Notes: a model not told the origin generated them from the sequence alone. A stretch of DNA of 64,000 bases from Stachybotrys elegans (GCA_020746835.1 JAGPNK010000011.1:1364001-1428000), one strand, 5' to 3'; shown: positions 1 to 12,624, numbered from the stretch's first letter. Translations and numbers: made by a program.

Positions 1-187
1 CCCGTCGTGCTCGAAATGCTGGATGCTGATTCATGTCTGTCCTTCATATTTATTTCTACGGTGCCAGAAGCGGATCGGCATGGAGCCAAATTCAGGTGAC
101 GACATCTCGCCGACCGCGTTACATTGCGAGGCAATAATACACCGTTCCGAGCCGTCCCGCCGGCGCACACACCTGCCTGCCCTCGTT

Positions 188-215
188 GTTGCTTGCTTGC
201 TTGCTTGCTTGCTTG
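188..215. repeat. (TTGC)n microsatellite
   Basis: About six to seven tandem copies of a TTGC/GCTT tetramer lie in non-coding DNA. Frames that read through it give artificial leucine/alanine/cysteine-rich peptides. Confidence 0.85.
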
Positions 216-1811
216 TTGCTTTCTGGTGTTCTCTCGGAGTTTCTAACAATAAAGCTGGTGGAGGAAATCCGCTTGCAGCCCAAGGCAGCGACAGAGACCA
301 TGGAATGTGACACATGCATGCACTCATCCTTGTGTACTCCGTACATACAGTATACAGCATAGCATAGATAATCTTGCCATGCACAGCCATGGGTAATTAC
401 CGCCACCACGTCAAGCGCTGCAGACTGGGGCGGCATGCAGCAGCAGCATGCAGCAATTATCATGCAGGATATCAGGGCCGGAATCTTCAGCCACAGAGCT
501 TCCCCTAATTACCTGCCTACATAGTACATACATGCTACTTACGTTTAGACACGGACTATCCTCACACATTTGTGTGCTTGCACCAAAGATAGCATGCCGT
601 TGATGAAGCAAGCGGCTGGTCTAGCTGCGAGACAGGAAACACTCCTGGCTAGCCGAGTGGCCAAAATAGAGAAGCAAGAAACGGTCCTGACGCCTGACAA
701 GATGCTTCCTGATCGGCCTGGGCGATCAGAGAACACCAGATCAATGCACCGCGCCATCCACGGGAAGGCCAGCAAGGACTGGAGGATTTCGGCTTCTCAA
801 CGAGGGAGGACCCCAGGAGCCGACGCCCAAGGTGGTTTGCCGCTGTCGTCACTCTGTCTGGGGCCCGGTCGTGGGGGAGACCTTGAAGGGAGGGAGGGAG
901 GGTAGGGGGAGGGTGGCTGGGTTTGGCCTCGCTCTCGCAACCAAGCATCCTTCTTCGCTTTGCGCCGAGACACTGCTTGCGCCCCAAACCCAGATGGCAC
1001 ATACCGTTTCGGAGAGTATGTATGCCACTTAGTAATCGCTACACTGCGCTTCGCTTGTCGCGTGCGCGCGCGGCTATGGGCGCTGAACCTGCGACTTGCT
1101 CGCCGCCGGCCTGGAAACGTCTCCCCCCCCTTTGGCCCAATGGCCCGCGACTCTGGGGTTCGTGATGAAGCGGGCAGCCGGCCTGGCCGCGAGCAGGGCC
1201 AAGCATTACGCACATGGCCACAAATAGACCCCTAGAGAAGTCCAATCCGGACGTCAAGGGAAAGGGAGGGGGAGGGGGAGGGGGACGATCTGGTGGCGAA
1301 AAGAAGCTCGCAGGGCGCAGCAAGTGTGTAACGCAACCTCTTGTGCTTCCCCAGTGAGGATGGTTCACGCTTTGGGTGACTCCGTTATCAATCCCGAGCA
1401 CACTGTCCAAGATCTTGTTGAGCTGGTGGGAAGCAGGCGCAGAGCTAGACGGCAGCCCGTCGAGAGCCAACCACCCGTCACATTGCATCCCACAGCATGG
1501 AGGTGTGCATCCCCCCACCACCCGCTCACAACTTTTGCACAAAACCCCCAGCACAGTGCGATGGCAGGCTTACAACACATGGACACAGGCGCCGCTACTT
1601 GGTGGTGTGGGTGGTCCAATGAGGGGGGGGTGTTGGGCGCACCGGACCTGGTCATCTCCAGCAGCCCAGTCCAGTCACGATGGCTGGCGGCCCTCCCAAG
1701 GATGGACAACTGGATGGACTCGGGCAGCTCGCTGGACCGGGCAGGGTAAGCGGGCTAAGCAGGGCGGGTGGAGACGACCGGGGCAGGCAGATTAATGCAT
1801 GCATGCAAGCA

Positions 1812-1841
1812 GGCAGGCCAGGCCAGGCCAGGCCAGGCCAG
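1812..1841. repeat. (GGCCA)n pentamer repeat
   Basis: Tandem copies of GGCCA/AGGCC are followed by a GGTGGTGAA trinucleotide-type repeat to about 1882. No gene is attached to it. Confidence 0.8.
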
Positions 1842-4113
1842 TAGGCTTGGTCCAGGTGGTGAAGGTGGTGAAGGTGGTGGGAGTTTTCGATTAGGCCAAG
1901 GGGGCTGCAGAGTTTCACCAGTCGGGACGCAGGACCACCACCATCAGCCCCCAAAACGGACTCGAGAGCAACGCTGTCATGTACGAGGTGCGGGGTGGAC
2001 GGGCGGACCTTGATAGGTCTTTCAGGTGGCTTCTGGCCCGGCAGGTCCAAGATGTGAGCAGATCCCAAAATGGGGGAATCCCGAGCGGAGGCAAGGGAAC
2101 ACAAGGCAAGCAGGCAGAGCGCCAGGAAAAAAAAAAAGGGGGCGAACGAAGTGACCGATCGCATCGTACCTGGCAGCTGGGGACGCGATGCTCGTCTCAC
2201 GAGATTGAGTCAAATTGACCGCATCTCTTTTTGTTTACATCGCAATTAGGACTAGTAGCCGTCCATACCTGAGGTGGCCAGGCCGAGAGACGGTGTGTGG
2301 GATTCTTGTGGCGCGTGCTCACTTTTATTTTTCCTTTTTGCACCGGGTCCTCTGGAAGAAGCCATGTTCCAGCAGTCTTCGGCCAGCCGTCCATACGCCC
2401 TGAAGGAGCCGACTCACGGCAGATGAAAGGGCAGTGCAAGGGGACCCCCCTCGGGTACCTTACGTTTGACCCTGGTGGTCTTTGTCTAGAGGCGAGAGAG
2501 CGTGCAGGAGGTCACGCTCACTAACCACCTTATTATGCAAGACCTGTACAAATCCATCCATCTGGATGGAGACTGACGGGCTGGGTTCGCGACGATCCCA
2601 AAAGGCCGAGGCGGATTCGATTTGCACGAACTTGGCCAATTGGTCCAGGGGGGGTCAGCGCATGAGGAGGGGAGGGGGGGAGGAAACAGAACGAGAAGAG
2701 CGAAGAGGGGTTCCTTGAACGGACTGGCCGTCCTCTGGCGCTGTTTTCGAACGGCTACTGAGGGCTGATGGATGGTTGGAGGCTGCGAGCAAGCGGTCAA
2801 GTGACTGCTGGAATGGAGCAGTGAAATCACTGGACTTGAGTTCAGGCCTCCAGGGAACCAGGCTACCTTTCAGGTAGGGCCAGGGACCAGGTCAAGGGCC
2901 CACGAGAGCATGAAAAAAAAAAAAACAAAAGAAAAGGGCGGGAAAATCGTCCACTGTACTCCGTTCATACGCAGAGGCAGCGACAAAGGGAGAAGCGCCA
3001 CGTTAGACGCTGGGCCAGTGGGAACCTCACCGCCAGCGCTGGCCGCCACGCAAGCAGAGAGTACCCAGCGCCCCGCCCGCTACCGCACACAGCGTTCTTG
3101 TCGCAGGCAGTGGGAGGTGCCTGGCACTGTGGCCGGCACTGTGAGCGCAGCTTGGCCGGTCTCGTTCTGGGACAGGGCGCCCGGCTAAACCACCATGAGA
3201 CTAGACGCTTGCAGCGCTGTCCAATCGAGGGGCGGGTGGCGAAGGAGGCGGATCCCTGGGTGGCCGCCTGCTCATTCGCCATTCGCCCACTCGCGCGGCC
3301 TTTGCCTCCACACACCCCCTTGGATGGATCATGGGCCCCCCCCTCCCTTGCTGGCCTGGCGTGTCGGCTCCTCCCCAGCCAACAAAAGCCTTCGCCTCCC
3401 ACCGGGGCCCGGTTCGACTCCATGTTCTCGCCTCCTGCCTGCTTCCTGCTTTCCCACCTGCCGTGCTACAGACCACACTGTGTGCCTCTCTAACTCTTCG
3501 CGCTCCAGAGAGTAAGTTCACACTTCCAGCACACCATCTTCACGCCACCGTCCATAAACGGTGCTAGCTCGTACTCCTACCCACCCTTCGCCCACCCTCA
3601 TCCCCGTCGTCTCCATACCACCCATGCCTCTGCCACACCCTCGCCCACATTTCATTCATCATACCACAAGTATCTCCCACCTCCCCCAAGCCCTCCTTAC
3701 CTATAGACCCTCTCGTTCCTCGACATCTCCGCGACCTTCCTAGACCTGCTCATTCTTCATTCTTACCGACCAGCTTAGACACTCCTCTCGACAATTACCA
3801 GATTTCACTCTCCTCAATCTAATACAACATTCCTCCATTCCACGATACCTACCATTGCATCCTCCTCGACAACTCCACGCCCAATCTTCCCACATAGCAA
3901 AGTCCTACATCCTCTTTTGCTTTTTCCCTTGCTGCCTATTCGACAATATTCCCGCATCGGCATCCGATCCCGCTGTGACTCTGTGCCGCCGCTCAGCCAC
4001 TCGCACACCACCACCACCACAACCACCGACAACCTGTCCATACTTATAATCTGACGACTGCTCCGCATCGTCGCATTGCATCTCCCAACACCGCACAAAA
4101 GAAATCCACCACC

Positions 4114-4731
4114 ATGTCTTCATACTACCAGTACAGCGCGCACCCTGCGCATCCCGCTCCCATGCCTCACCCTCAAGCCGGTGGTCGCAACCGCAGAGCT
4201 CCTCGTCTTTCCGTATCCCAGAATGCACAGAGGCAACTCCGCGGTGGCCGCACGCTCAAGGACCTCACCGAGACTGCCGCCCTCAGCGCCTTCCGCAACA
4301 AGTTCGAGGCTGTGCGATCATTCGATCTTGAGGACGACTTGGAGTTCTGCCCTGGTCTGCTGACCGAGAATGACGTGAGTCATTCACCACTGCACGCGCT
4401 CGTCGAGAGTACTCGTCGTCTAACCGGACAGCAGTATGTGTCCATCTCCAGCGCATCCGAGCGCTCCTCCCTCGCCAGCAACTCGCCGGAATCCTCTCCT
4501 ACGCAACAGCCCCAGACTGTCGCTCCTGGCTTCTCTCTCAACTCTTCTTCCCCACCTTTCATCCCCCCTAGCTTCCCGAGCCACCACAGCATGAAGCTTC
4601 ACCAGCCCTCGGCCACTCGCGGTCGCAATGCCATCCCCATCATCAACCCAGCCACCGGCATCACCATGTCCAGCCCCCCGCCTTCGGTCTCGCCCGCCAG
4701 GATGCAGCAGAGCATGGGTCGCCGATGGTAA
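4114..4731 (+). CDS. Conserved disordered fungal protein, probable one-intron gene
   Basis: The frame encodes about 186 residues. The start sits in a good fungal context (CCACC before ATG) after a C/T-rich leader. Exon 1 is 4114-4374. A probable intron runs from GTGAGT at 4375 to an AG at 4431 (57 nt) or 4434 (60 nt), with a CTAAC branch site near 4420. Its length is a multiple of three and it has no in-frame stop, so an unspliced frame also stays open. The N-terminal half contains a charged block, roughly residues 40-85 (RTLKDLTETAALSAFRNKF and a following DLEDDLEFCPG), which is the most conserved-looking part. The rest is Ser/Pro-rich, including SSASERSSLASNSPESSP and a C-terminal Ser/Pro tail, and is likely disordered. 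I recognise it only as a conserved ascomycete hypothetical protein and assign no function. Confidence 0.75.
   Translation: MSSYYQYSAHPAHPAPMPHPQAGGRNRRAPRLSVSQNAQRQLRGGRTLKDLTETAALSAFRNKFEAVRSFDLEDDLEFCPGLLTENDVSHSPLHALVESTRRLTGQQYVSISSASERSSLASNSPESSPTQQPQTVAPGFSLNSSSPPFIPPSFPSHHSMKLHQPSATRGRNAIPIINPATGITMSSPPPSVSPARMQQSMGRRW
4375..4431 (+). other. Probable phase-0 intron
   Basis: GTGAGT donor, CTAAC branch site and ACAG acceptor; 57 nt. A second acceptor three bases downstream (CAG at 4432-4434) would remove one Gln (NAGNAG-type choice). Confidence 0.7.
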
Positions 4732-6766
4732 GATGTTTGCTTGGGTCGCCCGCGCTTCCGCAAAAAGGGCACGGCCGGCACCAGACATCGCCGTCGGCGA
4801 CGCAATGAAGTGCGGCAACCGTTGTGCCAGCGCAACTGTTCATCTTGGTGGGCACGCCGAGTAGGCAAACTCCGAAATGGTATCTCTCTTTCTTCTTCTT
4901 CTCTCTTGTGGGCTGCGTGGCTCGAAGCTTTTTACTCTTGGCCCTGGCTGCTCGACGCAACCACGGTCGACTGCTGGCTCAAGACCTTCATCACTTCACT
5001 CTCCGACTCTGTACACAAACACAACATATTTCCACCTATTGTTTTTTGGTCCGGCAGGGTTTCCGCAAGGGAACATTTTACCGGCACGACATGAGAAAGA
5101 TTATACCATTTTGGATTTTGGTCGTTTCTTGGGTATACACAACACAAACCCTAATGGGATTAATTGTGCCCACCTCGCAAGCTTGAGGTTGTGCGACACA
5201 GACCGGGCGTTACTCTTATTGCATTTTCGTCAACGGCGGAGTTGGGTCTCACTTTTCATCATCAACGATACCGGCAATACCTTTTTGATTATCACTATTT
5301 CACACGGACGCGCATCGACTTTCTGGCGACTCGCCAAAAATCACTTCTTTCACCACGGTCACGGGTCACGAAGTCATTCAAGAAAACAAAAAGAACAACA
5401 ACATATAGAAAGGAGTGTTTAACGAGCGGGAACAGCAGGTGTTCTGCAACTGGTTACATCTGGGATATGCTTAACTGGCGGTGGCTGGCAAAGGAGCGGT
5501 GTCTTGCTTGCTTGGGAAACGGGCTTCAACTTGGGAATATGGGGAGTTGGTCGAATTCTGTGGTGATCCCCCTTTTGTTTTTGCAAATAAATGGGAAAGC
5601 GGCCTGTCCATTTTCTGTTTTTTGTATCACTTGTGCGCGGGGCCCGGCTTTATTTTATTTTATTTGGGTTGCCCGCCTGTCTTTTCATTCTGTTCATTGT
5701 CCTTATCACATGGTTTCCCTCACAGCACAGTGGAGGTTGGTATCTTTGATGAGCGGATCTGAGCGAGGATTGGGCTGGTTTGCGTTAATGGGTTCTCTCA
5801 TCTTGGGAAAGACTACTGTGCAAGCATCTTGAGCGATGTATGGCTACGACATGATCGAGGTCGCGGGTTGCTTTCTTGGGGTTTCTCGGGCCCTCGTGCC
5901 CTGGTGTTGCAATTGTTGGGAAACTTGCGGACGCGGTCATGTCTGCGGAATGGCGCTTGTATGGTTGAGATGCCTCGGCTTGGGAGCCACGAGGAGTGAA
6001 TATACGATACGTCAAGTTCGATTACATTGTGTCCTGAAGTGTTGTTTTGTCTTGAAAGTGATGTCTTTGACGCTGCTCGACTCGGACACGATACTGGTAT
6101 ATAAGGCCAGGCGAGCACTCCGCTGTTGATAGCACGAGTGCATCTGTCAACTGTTGCCGCAACAAACCACGAACCAGAGCAATCGTATATAGTGTAAGTA
6201 CGTGTTTCTTATGAAGACACATCCATATTCCCGTAGTCAAAGATGACAATAACCTCGGCGATGAACGGCTGCCTCTCCTCCTCGCCCCATTTTACTCCAC
6301 AGGCCGCGGACTGTGGGACATGACGTTCACCAGTTTAAACTCAACCCGCGATCTCGATGCTCCTTTGAGGAGAAGGCGTGCGTATGGGGGATGTCAGTCA
6401 AAGCAAACAATGTCTCTGAGATGAAACCCGAGGACCCTTGGAGATCAGCTTCACGTCGCAGGCGACATAAATATGCTTAAAAGAAAATTAACAGCACAGA
6501 GAATGGAGGGGGGGGGAGAACTGCTCAATCGTTGATTCTCACCCTCTTGTTTGTAAGTGATCATCATCGTTCCTTGCATATGACGTCACGATGCGATATT
6601 GCCAGACAGCTTAACTGCCTATACATGTAACCTACCTCCCCTTTGACCAGCTTCTTCGTCCTCTTTTATACTTTATCCAGCTGTATCTACAAACACTCAA
6701 TTCCCACCGAAACACGCTCAATCGCACCAAGACCTATCCTCTCAATTGCCAAAAAGCAAAACAAAC
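4732..6766. other. Intergenic, no recognisable gene
   Basis: This holds the 3' flank of the gene ending at 4731 and the promoter of the gene starting at 6767. Open frames here (for example 4877-5422 and 5164-5832) have no recognisable domains and overlap each other. The last 120 bases are C/T-rich, like a leader. Confidence 0.6.
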
Positions 6767-7152
6767 ATGCAGTCCATCCGCTCCAAGCTCGCCGCGCCGG
6801 TCCTCAGCCGTGCCGTCGCCGGCCGCAGCATCACGACGACCTCGCGCATGAACCTCAAGGAGTCCTCAAGCCGTACGTTTCTCACGCCCTCTATCTGCAA
6901 GCCCCCCCCCCTCCATGCTAACACGCCCAACCGCCAGAGACCGACGTCGACTACGACAAGCACAAGCAGGACTCGCTGTCCAAGCAGAAGAAGGGCACGG
7001 GCCACTGGAAGCCTGAGCTCGCCTCGGACAGCGAGGAGGCCGTCAAGGCGGACCGCAACGCCCAGGGCCTCGACCCCAAGACGCTGGCCGAGCGCACCAA
7101 GAAGGCCGCCGAGGAGACGTCCAAGGCTGGCACGAGCATGAGCGACATGTGA
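6767..7152 (+). CDS. Small predicted mitochondrial protein (106 aa)
   Basis: Two exons, 6767-6872 and 6938-7152, are joined through a 65-nt GT-AG intron (phase 1; branch-like GCTAACA near 6917). The product starts MQSIRSKLAAPVLSRAVAGR, an Arg/Ser/Ala-rich amphipathic leader without acidic residues that fits a mitochondrial targeting sequence; ITTTSRMN follows around a likely processing site. The mature part is short, very hydrophilic and rich in Lys, Glu, Asp and Ala (DVDYDKHKQDSLSKQKKG, then LAERTKKAAEETSKAG near the C-terminus), with a faint LEA-like look. I chose the ATG at 6767 over the in-frame ATG at 6746 because only the former opens with a clean targeting sequence. I do not recognise a characterised family. 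The next gene downstream, on the same strand, also encodes a mitochondrial protein. Confidence 0.75.
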
Positions 7153-8009
7153 GAGCTGCACGGGCGCGTGCCGCAAGGGGGGGAGGTACTCTTTGTGGAA
7201 GGGCGTTGAGGTAAAAATACTCTGTGTATAATCTTGAGGCATTGTCCTGGAATGCATGCATAATCGACATGACCTTGTCTGGTATCTGCGCCGTATATAT
7301 ACAATGTGACAATGCTCGACTCACATGGTTCCGTGCCGATTCCCGTGACACACGGCAGGATAACCAAGGGTCTGTCTTTCATTCTGTCATAGTTCTTGTT
7401 ATACAAAACAAACCATCTTGGCGCATATCCGCATATTCCCCCTCCTTGCAAAACACAAGGCCGCCCTCGTACAACCTGCGGTTTGAAGGGAAAAAGAAGA
7501 GGAAAAAAAAAGAATAGCCCGCATCCATGTCCGAGTACCCCCTGATATCCTCGGCTATCCAATCCAAAGTTTTCAATCATCCATCGTTCCCCGAGCTTAC
7601 CTCCTTGTACATACTCCGTAGAGGTACCTAGCAGTAGTAGGCTTATCGATTCTCTTCGGCCGAGCTTCGCTTATCGATAGCGCCGCCCAGTCATGGTAGC
7701 ACTCAGCATCCATTCAGCAACCACCATTGCGGTCAATTGCGCCTCGGGGGAGATTCATGGATGTAGCATAGATATCTCCTGCTGCTGGCTGACTGCATAT
7801 CGAATCAATTGACTATTTAGCTACTCATTTTGCATGGACTCGTTGTAGCTGGCCAACACATCACCATCACCACCCATGAAGCTAATCTAATCTCTCTCTT
7901 TTTTTCTCTCTCTTCCTCTCTCCTCCTCTCTCCTCTCACCAGCATACAACAACCAACCAAACCCGGTCCCCTAGGCCCCTCGGCCTACACGACCCCTCAC
8001 GCGCTCACC
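7153..8009. other. Intergenic spacer with pyrimidine tract before the carrier gene
   Basis: No gene is seen. TACTCCGTA is at 7612-7620. A long CT-rich tract at about 7883-7940 immediately precedes the predicted leader of the carrier gene, a common promoter architecture in filamentous fungi. Confidence 0.6.
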
Positions 8010-8852
8010 ATGTCCTCCTCGCCGTCCTTCCAAACCGCCCTCATCGCCGGCGGCATCGCCGGCACCACCGTCGACCTCTCCCTCTTCCCCCTCGACACCC
8101 TCAAGACGCGCCTCCAGTCCTCAGCGGGCTTCTTCGCCTCCGGCGGCTTCTCCGGCATCTACCGCGGCATCGGCTCCGCCGTCGTCGGAAGCGCTCCCGG
8201 CGCCGCCTTCTTCTTCTGCACCTACGAGTCTTGCAAGTCCCTCCTCGCTCCCCGCCACGGCGCCGCCTCCTCCTCCGGTTCGCCCGCCCTCGTACACATG
8301 CTCGCCGCCAGCCTCGGCGAGATTGCTGCCTGCGCCATCCGCGTCCCTACCGAGGTCGTCAAGCAGCGCGCCCAGGCCGGCCTCCACGGTGGCTCCTCAG
8401 CGGCTGCCCTCCGCGCCATACTCGCCCTGCGCTCCTCCCAGGGCTTCGGCTCCATGTGGCGCGAGCTCTACCGCGGCTGGGGTATCACCGTCTTCCGCGA
8501 GGTGCCATTCACCGTCATTCAGTTCCCGCTGTGGGAGGCGTTGAAGGCTTGGGGCCGGGGCCGCAGGACAGATGGTCGCGATGTGTCTGCGCTGGAGAGT
8601 GGTGCCTACGGAAGCCTGGCGGGTGGCATAGCAGCTGGGTTGACGACCCCGCTCGATGTGCTCAAGACACGCGTAATGCTGTCGCCCGAGCGCGTAAGGG
8701 TGAGCCAGGTGTTTTGGCAGATCGCAAGAAATGAGGGCGTGCGACCATTCTTCGCTGGCATCGCGCCTCGAATTACGTGGATATCTATCGGTGGCGCCGT
8801 CTTCCTCGGGAGCTACCAATGGGTCGTGAACACCATGAGTAGCATCCCATAA
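8010..8852 (+). CDS. pet8: Mitochondrial S-adenosylmethionine carrier, PET8/SAM5-like
   Basis: A 280-residue member of the mitochondrial carrier family, close in length to yeast Pet8 (284). Three carrier repeats are visible, each with the PX[DE]XX[KR] signature: FPLDTLKTR near residue 26, VPTEVVKQR near 112 and TPLDVLKTR near 213. The [20 protein letters not shown] stretch and the closing [10 protein letters not shown] are typical of SAM carriers. The role in that family is import of S-adenosylmethionine into the matrix in exchange for S-adenosylhomocysteine, for mitochondrial methylations and for biotin and lipoate synthesis. An upstream in-frame ATG at 7830 would add 60 residues lacking carrier features; the ATG at 8010, in the context TCACC, is preferred. 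No intron is needed. It ends 317 bases from the convergent WDR48-like gene. Subfamily is assigned from overall resemblance, not from a transport test. Confidence 0.88.
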   Translation: MSSSPSFQTALIAGGIAGTTVDLSLFPLDTLKTRLQSSAGFFASGGFSGIYRGIGSAVVGSAPGAAFFFCTYESCKSLLAPRHGAASSSGSPALVHMLAASLGEIAACAIRVPTEVVKQRAQAGLHGGSSAAALRAILALRSSQGFGSMWRELYRGWGITVFREVPFTVIQFPLWEALKAWGRGRRTDGRDVSALESGAYGSLAGGIAAGLTTPLDVLKTRVMLSPERVRVSQVFWQIARNEGVRPFFAGIAPRITWISIGGAVFLGSYQWVVNTMSSIP

Positions 8853-9168
8853 AGGACAATCAATGAGATCAAGGAACGAAAGAGAGAGAACCCATGGACT
8901 GAGTCATGGCGAATTTTCGGGCAGTTGGTATCAAGACGACTGCAACTGTCTGTCCAGGCTGATCCCGCCCGCCGTTGCGTTACATTTACTCCAGAGCCCT
9001 CCCGGGTTCCGTCCATGCTTGTATGAGAAGAGGGCTACCGCCTTACCATGTACATAAGAATACTGAAACCGCTGATAGACAAATACCCCCAATGCAACTC
9101 TTTGACAAGTCCCTCTTGTTCCATCTACCCCCACACGCATGACACTCAGGAAAAGAAATCATACAAGA

Positions 9169-12100
9169 CTACGGTTCTGCGGCTGCTGGTGCGGCAACTT
9201 CTCCATTAGTCTCAGCCTCGGCCACCACCGGCTGCTCCAAGGGCTGGATGACCTTGCGCCCATTGGCCTTGTAATGCAATACTATGTCGTTGCCACCCTT
9301 CCATACATGTGTACGGAGGGTAGCAAGGCTCATGGTGTTGCTCAGAAGCTACAGGAAGGTGGCCAATGTCAGTAGTGATACATGGGGTGGGGGGTGGGAC
9401 CACGACATACCTGATCGTTGCAATACAGTTCGAGATAGTCCTCAGGACGGAGAGCATCTGGATCCTCTTCAGGCTGTGCAGGCTGTGGCTCGATCCTTTC
9501 CGCTACATAGGCGAGGATCTTCCTGACCCGCAGCATCTTATTCGCATTCAGTCTGTTATTCCCCTCCTCTGCCGCAATGGCTGGCAGGTCTCCGAGAGGG
9601 TACAGGACGAAGGATATCTTGACCGGATCCTTGATTGGGATCTGGTTTTGCAGCAGCAGATCGCCCAACCACATGGGTGCCTTTTGCTCGATAATGTCTG
9701 CATCTCGGCCTGCCGACTCAACAGTGCCTTGGTATATATTTGCACTGCCGCCAGAAGTTTCTTCCTGGATAATGATCTTGGTAGCAGGGGGGAGCTTCAA
9801 CACAGGTGTCTCATTCGGCAGGCTGGGCGTCACCCGAGTCTCGACGAACTTGTCCGGAGTTTCGGTAGTGGCCTTGTCGTACTCGTTGCGAATCTTCTGC
9901 ACCACCCCGTAGAAGCTATCGTCGACTTCCTTCTCGTGACTGGATGAAGACTCCGACTCCTCGGCCTTTTCATCCACCACCGCCGGCTTATCCTGAGTAG
10001 GCTGAGAACCCGATCGTGCCAGCTTCTTAGTGCTGAACGACATACGGAACTTTTTGCCAAAGGCACTTGTGGGGGACTTTGCGGTATCGGCGGCCTTGTC
10101 CTTGTCCTTGCCCTTGTCCTCCCCTGACGCCTTGGCATCCGCAGTCTCTGTCGCGGGCGTCGCAGGAACGGCGGCAGACTTGGCAGCGTCGTTTGCCGTG
10201 ATGCTACTTGTGAAGTAGTCGTCTCTCTCGCCTGAGGCTCGGCCCTTATCAGGACTCAGAGGGCTGGAGACGGCGACACCGGAAGGGGTCGTCAGGCCCT
10301 GAGCTGGTGCTGGAGTAGCTAGACCAATTCCCAGACCAGGCGTAATTGCCGGGTAATTCGAACCATTGGCTCTTGGAGTCGTGACTGCATCCGTGTTCTC
10401 CCAGATCTGATTTAATGGGGGTATGTCGATCGACATGGGTGCATTGGCCCGGCTGCCCCCGTGCTTCTTTTCCACCTCTTCGTTCAGCTTCTGCCTGTAG
10501 GCCTCATCTCTTTTGATTTCCTCGTCGATTAGATTGGCAAACAGATACCTGAGTATCCACCTCCCGAGGCTGACTGCAGCAATGGTTAGAATGCACAAAG
10601 ATTACCCGATGGAATGGTCTCACTTCTCTGGTCTTCTCTGAACTCGACTGGCTCCTCAAACTCGAGCTCATCGGCGTACACCTCGGCATCAAAGCAGTTA
10701 AACGGCTCCAGAACAACAGTAAGATTGCCGGAGCTCAGATCAACTGTACACCAAGGCGCCACTGCCTCCCTGGTGTTGACAGTCATCTCCACGTCTTCGA
10801 GGTGCTGCTTCCCAAAGCTTTGAATTGGTTTGCACTAAGAGAGAGACATGAGCTGTGGAACCAGTTCTGGTGGCGAAGCACCTACCTTTATCAGATCCCA
10901 CATGAGAACATCTCCCGCCGTATCAAGAGTCAGCACACGTCTCCTATCGTTGAGCAGCTTATGTTTCAGGAGACCAAATTGTCCTTCAATGGTTTCCTCG
11001 GGCAGTTGATGAATGGGTTTAACCTCGGCGTCATGATCCGCCACGACCTCTGAGCCTTTCCGTGGCACCTCGCCCGGAGAAGTAGCTTCAAGGTCAACTG
11101 TGGGCCGCGGGAAGGCCGCGAGGTTGGATATTCTGAGGATTGATTGTGCCGAAATCTCCCTCTTCTTGGGCGGATCGGCCTGAGGCAGGGATGGCTGCCG
11201 TGGCCGACTTGACGCAACGGAAGCAGCCCTCTGGTGTCGGAAGGCCTCGGGCAGCTGGACGCCAGCTCCGGTATCGATGTCCTCCCAGCGGTTGATGGAC
11301 GACTGACTGGTTGCGGTCCAAATGTTGCCGCCAGCTGCAACGACTCTGCAGACGCTTAGGTGCTCCTTGGCCACTGCCAAACTCAGGCCGTCATCCATAT
11401 CTTCAAGGCTGCCACGCACATCTGTCTTGGCCACCAAGCCGGACCGGTCGCTGCTGTAGAAGATGCCAAGTCTAGGGTCGTCTGAAAAGAGCGACCAAAC
11501 ACTCTCGTCGTGCATGGTAAAGGTATACATGCAGCGACCCTCCTTTAGGCTCCATAGTTTGACGGTCTTGTCAGCGCTGGCACTGAGAGCCGTTTCGCCA
11601 GCCTGATCGACGAGAATGGCGCGAATCATGTCGACATGACCAACGAGCTTGGACACGCGGGAGCCAGTGCGGGGGTCATACAACCGCACCACCTTCTCGG
11701 GACCACCGCTAGCTATCAAGTTACGACCAACGCTCAGAGCATATACCGAGCCCTTTTCTGCCGCCTCGTCGCCTCGGACATCAATCTCGAGCGTCTTGCC
11801 TCCCCCATTGAGATCCCAAAGACAGATCTTACGGTCGAAGCCAGCTGCGGCTATCCAGTCGAGGTTCATGTCGGCGGGAGGAGTCTCGACGCACTTGACA
11901 TAGTCTGCGTGCTCGCCAATGACGTGAGCCCGAAGGCTCTCCTCCTCGGAGTGCGGTCGCCATAGTTTGACGGTAAGGTCGGAGGAGACGGAGAGGAGGG
12001 CAGAGTTATTCTTGGCCAATGCGATATCGTTAACCCAATGAGTATGGGCCTGTGTCTGTGCTCGGAAGGTGGTTCGGGGCTTGTTCTTGTCGGAATTGTC

Positions 12101-12624
12101 GGCGTTCAGATTCAGGTCCCAAGCGCATACTATGCCGTCTCGTCCGCCCGAGTATCTGTCCGAAGCGATGCATTAGCAGGGATCAATTAAGTAGGAGAGG
12201 AGGGATTTCAAGGAGGACCGACAGAATGCCATTGTCAGTGTCTACGGCCAGGCCATTGACGCCGAGACGATGCCCTCCGGCGGATGCTTTGGCGCTCTCA
12301 AGGACTATGGCGGGTCAGCACGAGTACGCAAAGGTGACTTGACGTAGCATGTCTCGCTCTGGCACGGGGAACAGGCCAATGAATGACGGCGGGGTTGGCT
12401 AGCCGTCGCGGAAGAAGGGAATGCAGTGAGCCGCGGCCATGCTGCAGCTGCGGCGACCCGAGTTGCGGCGAGCTGCGGCAGGGAGAAGGGGAGGAGAGGG
12501 GGAGTCTGGCGTCGAAACAGAGGCCGTGGCAGTCTGGCAGTTCGCGGTCCGCGGTGATAGTGGCAGTGGTAGTGGAGGGCCGAAACTCACCATAGCTGAT
12601 CCTCTGGCGCGCCTTCTTGGCCAT
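9169..12624 (-). CDS. WDR48/UAF1-like WD40 protein (deubiquitinase cofactor)
   Basis: Six exons read 12624-12591, 12304-12223, 12155-10886, 10834-10624, 10573-9411 and 9348-9169; phases match at all five junctions and give 979 residues. The start [16 protein letters not shown] is followed by a WD40 propeller (residues about 20-370; [29 protein letters not shown] and [16 protein letters not shown] are clear repeats). A further repeat ends in [10 protein letters not shown], and then comes the C-terminal WDR48 region (DUF3337 type), including [19 protein letters not shown] and the last exon [20 protein letters not shown] Ser/Lys/Asp-rich disordered insert sits within the C-terminal half. WDR48/UAF1 proteins (S. 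pombe Bun107, yeast Duf1) bind and activate USP-type deubiquitinases, and the same role is inferred here. The first exon is only 34 nt, so ATG-to-stop scanning misses the true N-terminus. The C-terminal exon after 9411 is also easily missed, because the unspliced frame ends in a short false tail. Confidence 0.92.

Larger units (their letters stand above)
1..4113. other. Gene-poor region with short tandem repeats
   Basis: I recognise no protein family on either strand here. The open frames present are short, overlap on both strands and have compositions explained by simple repeats. The stretch holds a (TTGC)n tract near 188-215, a G-rich tract near 1259-1285, a (GGCCA)n tract near 1812-1841 and a GGT/GAA-rich tract near 1856-1882. 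A copy of the motif TACTCCGTA is at 335-343. The last 600 bases are strongly C/T-rich on the plus strand, which is typical of the promoter and leader of a highly expressed fungal gene and fits the gene starting at 4114. Confidence 0.6.

Noticed and set aside
1652..2200. Minus-strand frame with a hydrophobic, signal-peptide-like start (PFFFFLALCLLALC)
   Set aside because: The hydrophobic run derives from an A-rich tract and an AGGCAAGCAGGCAG repeat; the rest reads through GGCCA and GGTGAA repeats and resembles no family.
3405..3425. Possible tRNA T-loop (GGTTCGACTCC, plus strand)
   Set aside because: No matching D-arm, anticodon stem or acceptor stem could be laid out around it.
8121..8819. 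Minus-strand and alternative plus-strand frames over the carrier gene
   Set aside because: They are shadows of the GC-rich carrier coding sequence and have skewed Arg/Ala/Gly composition without domains.
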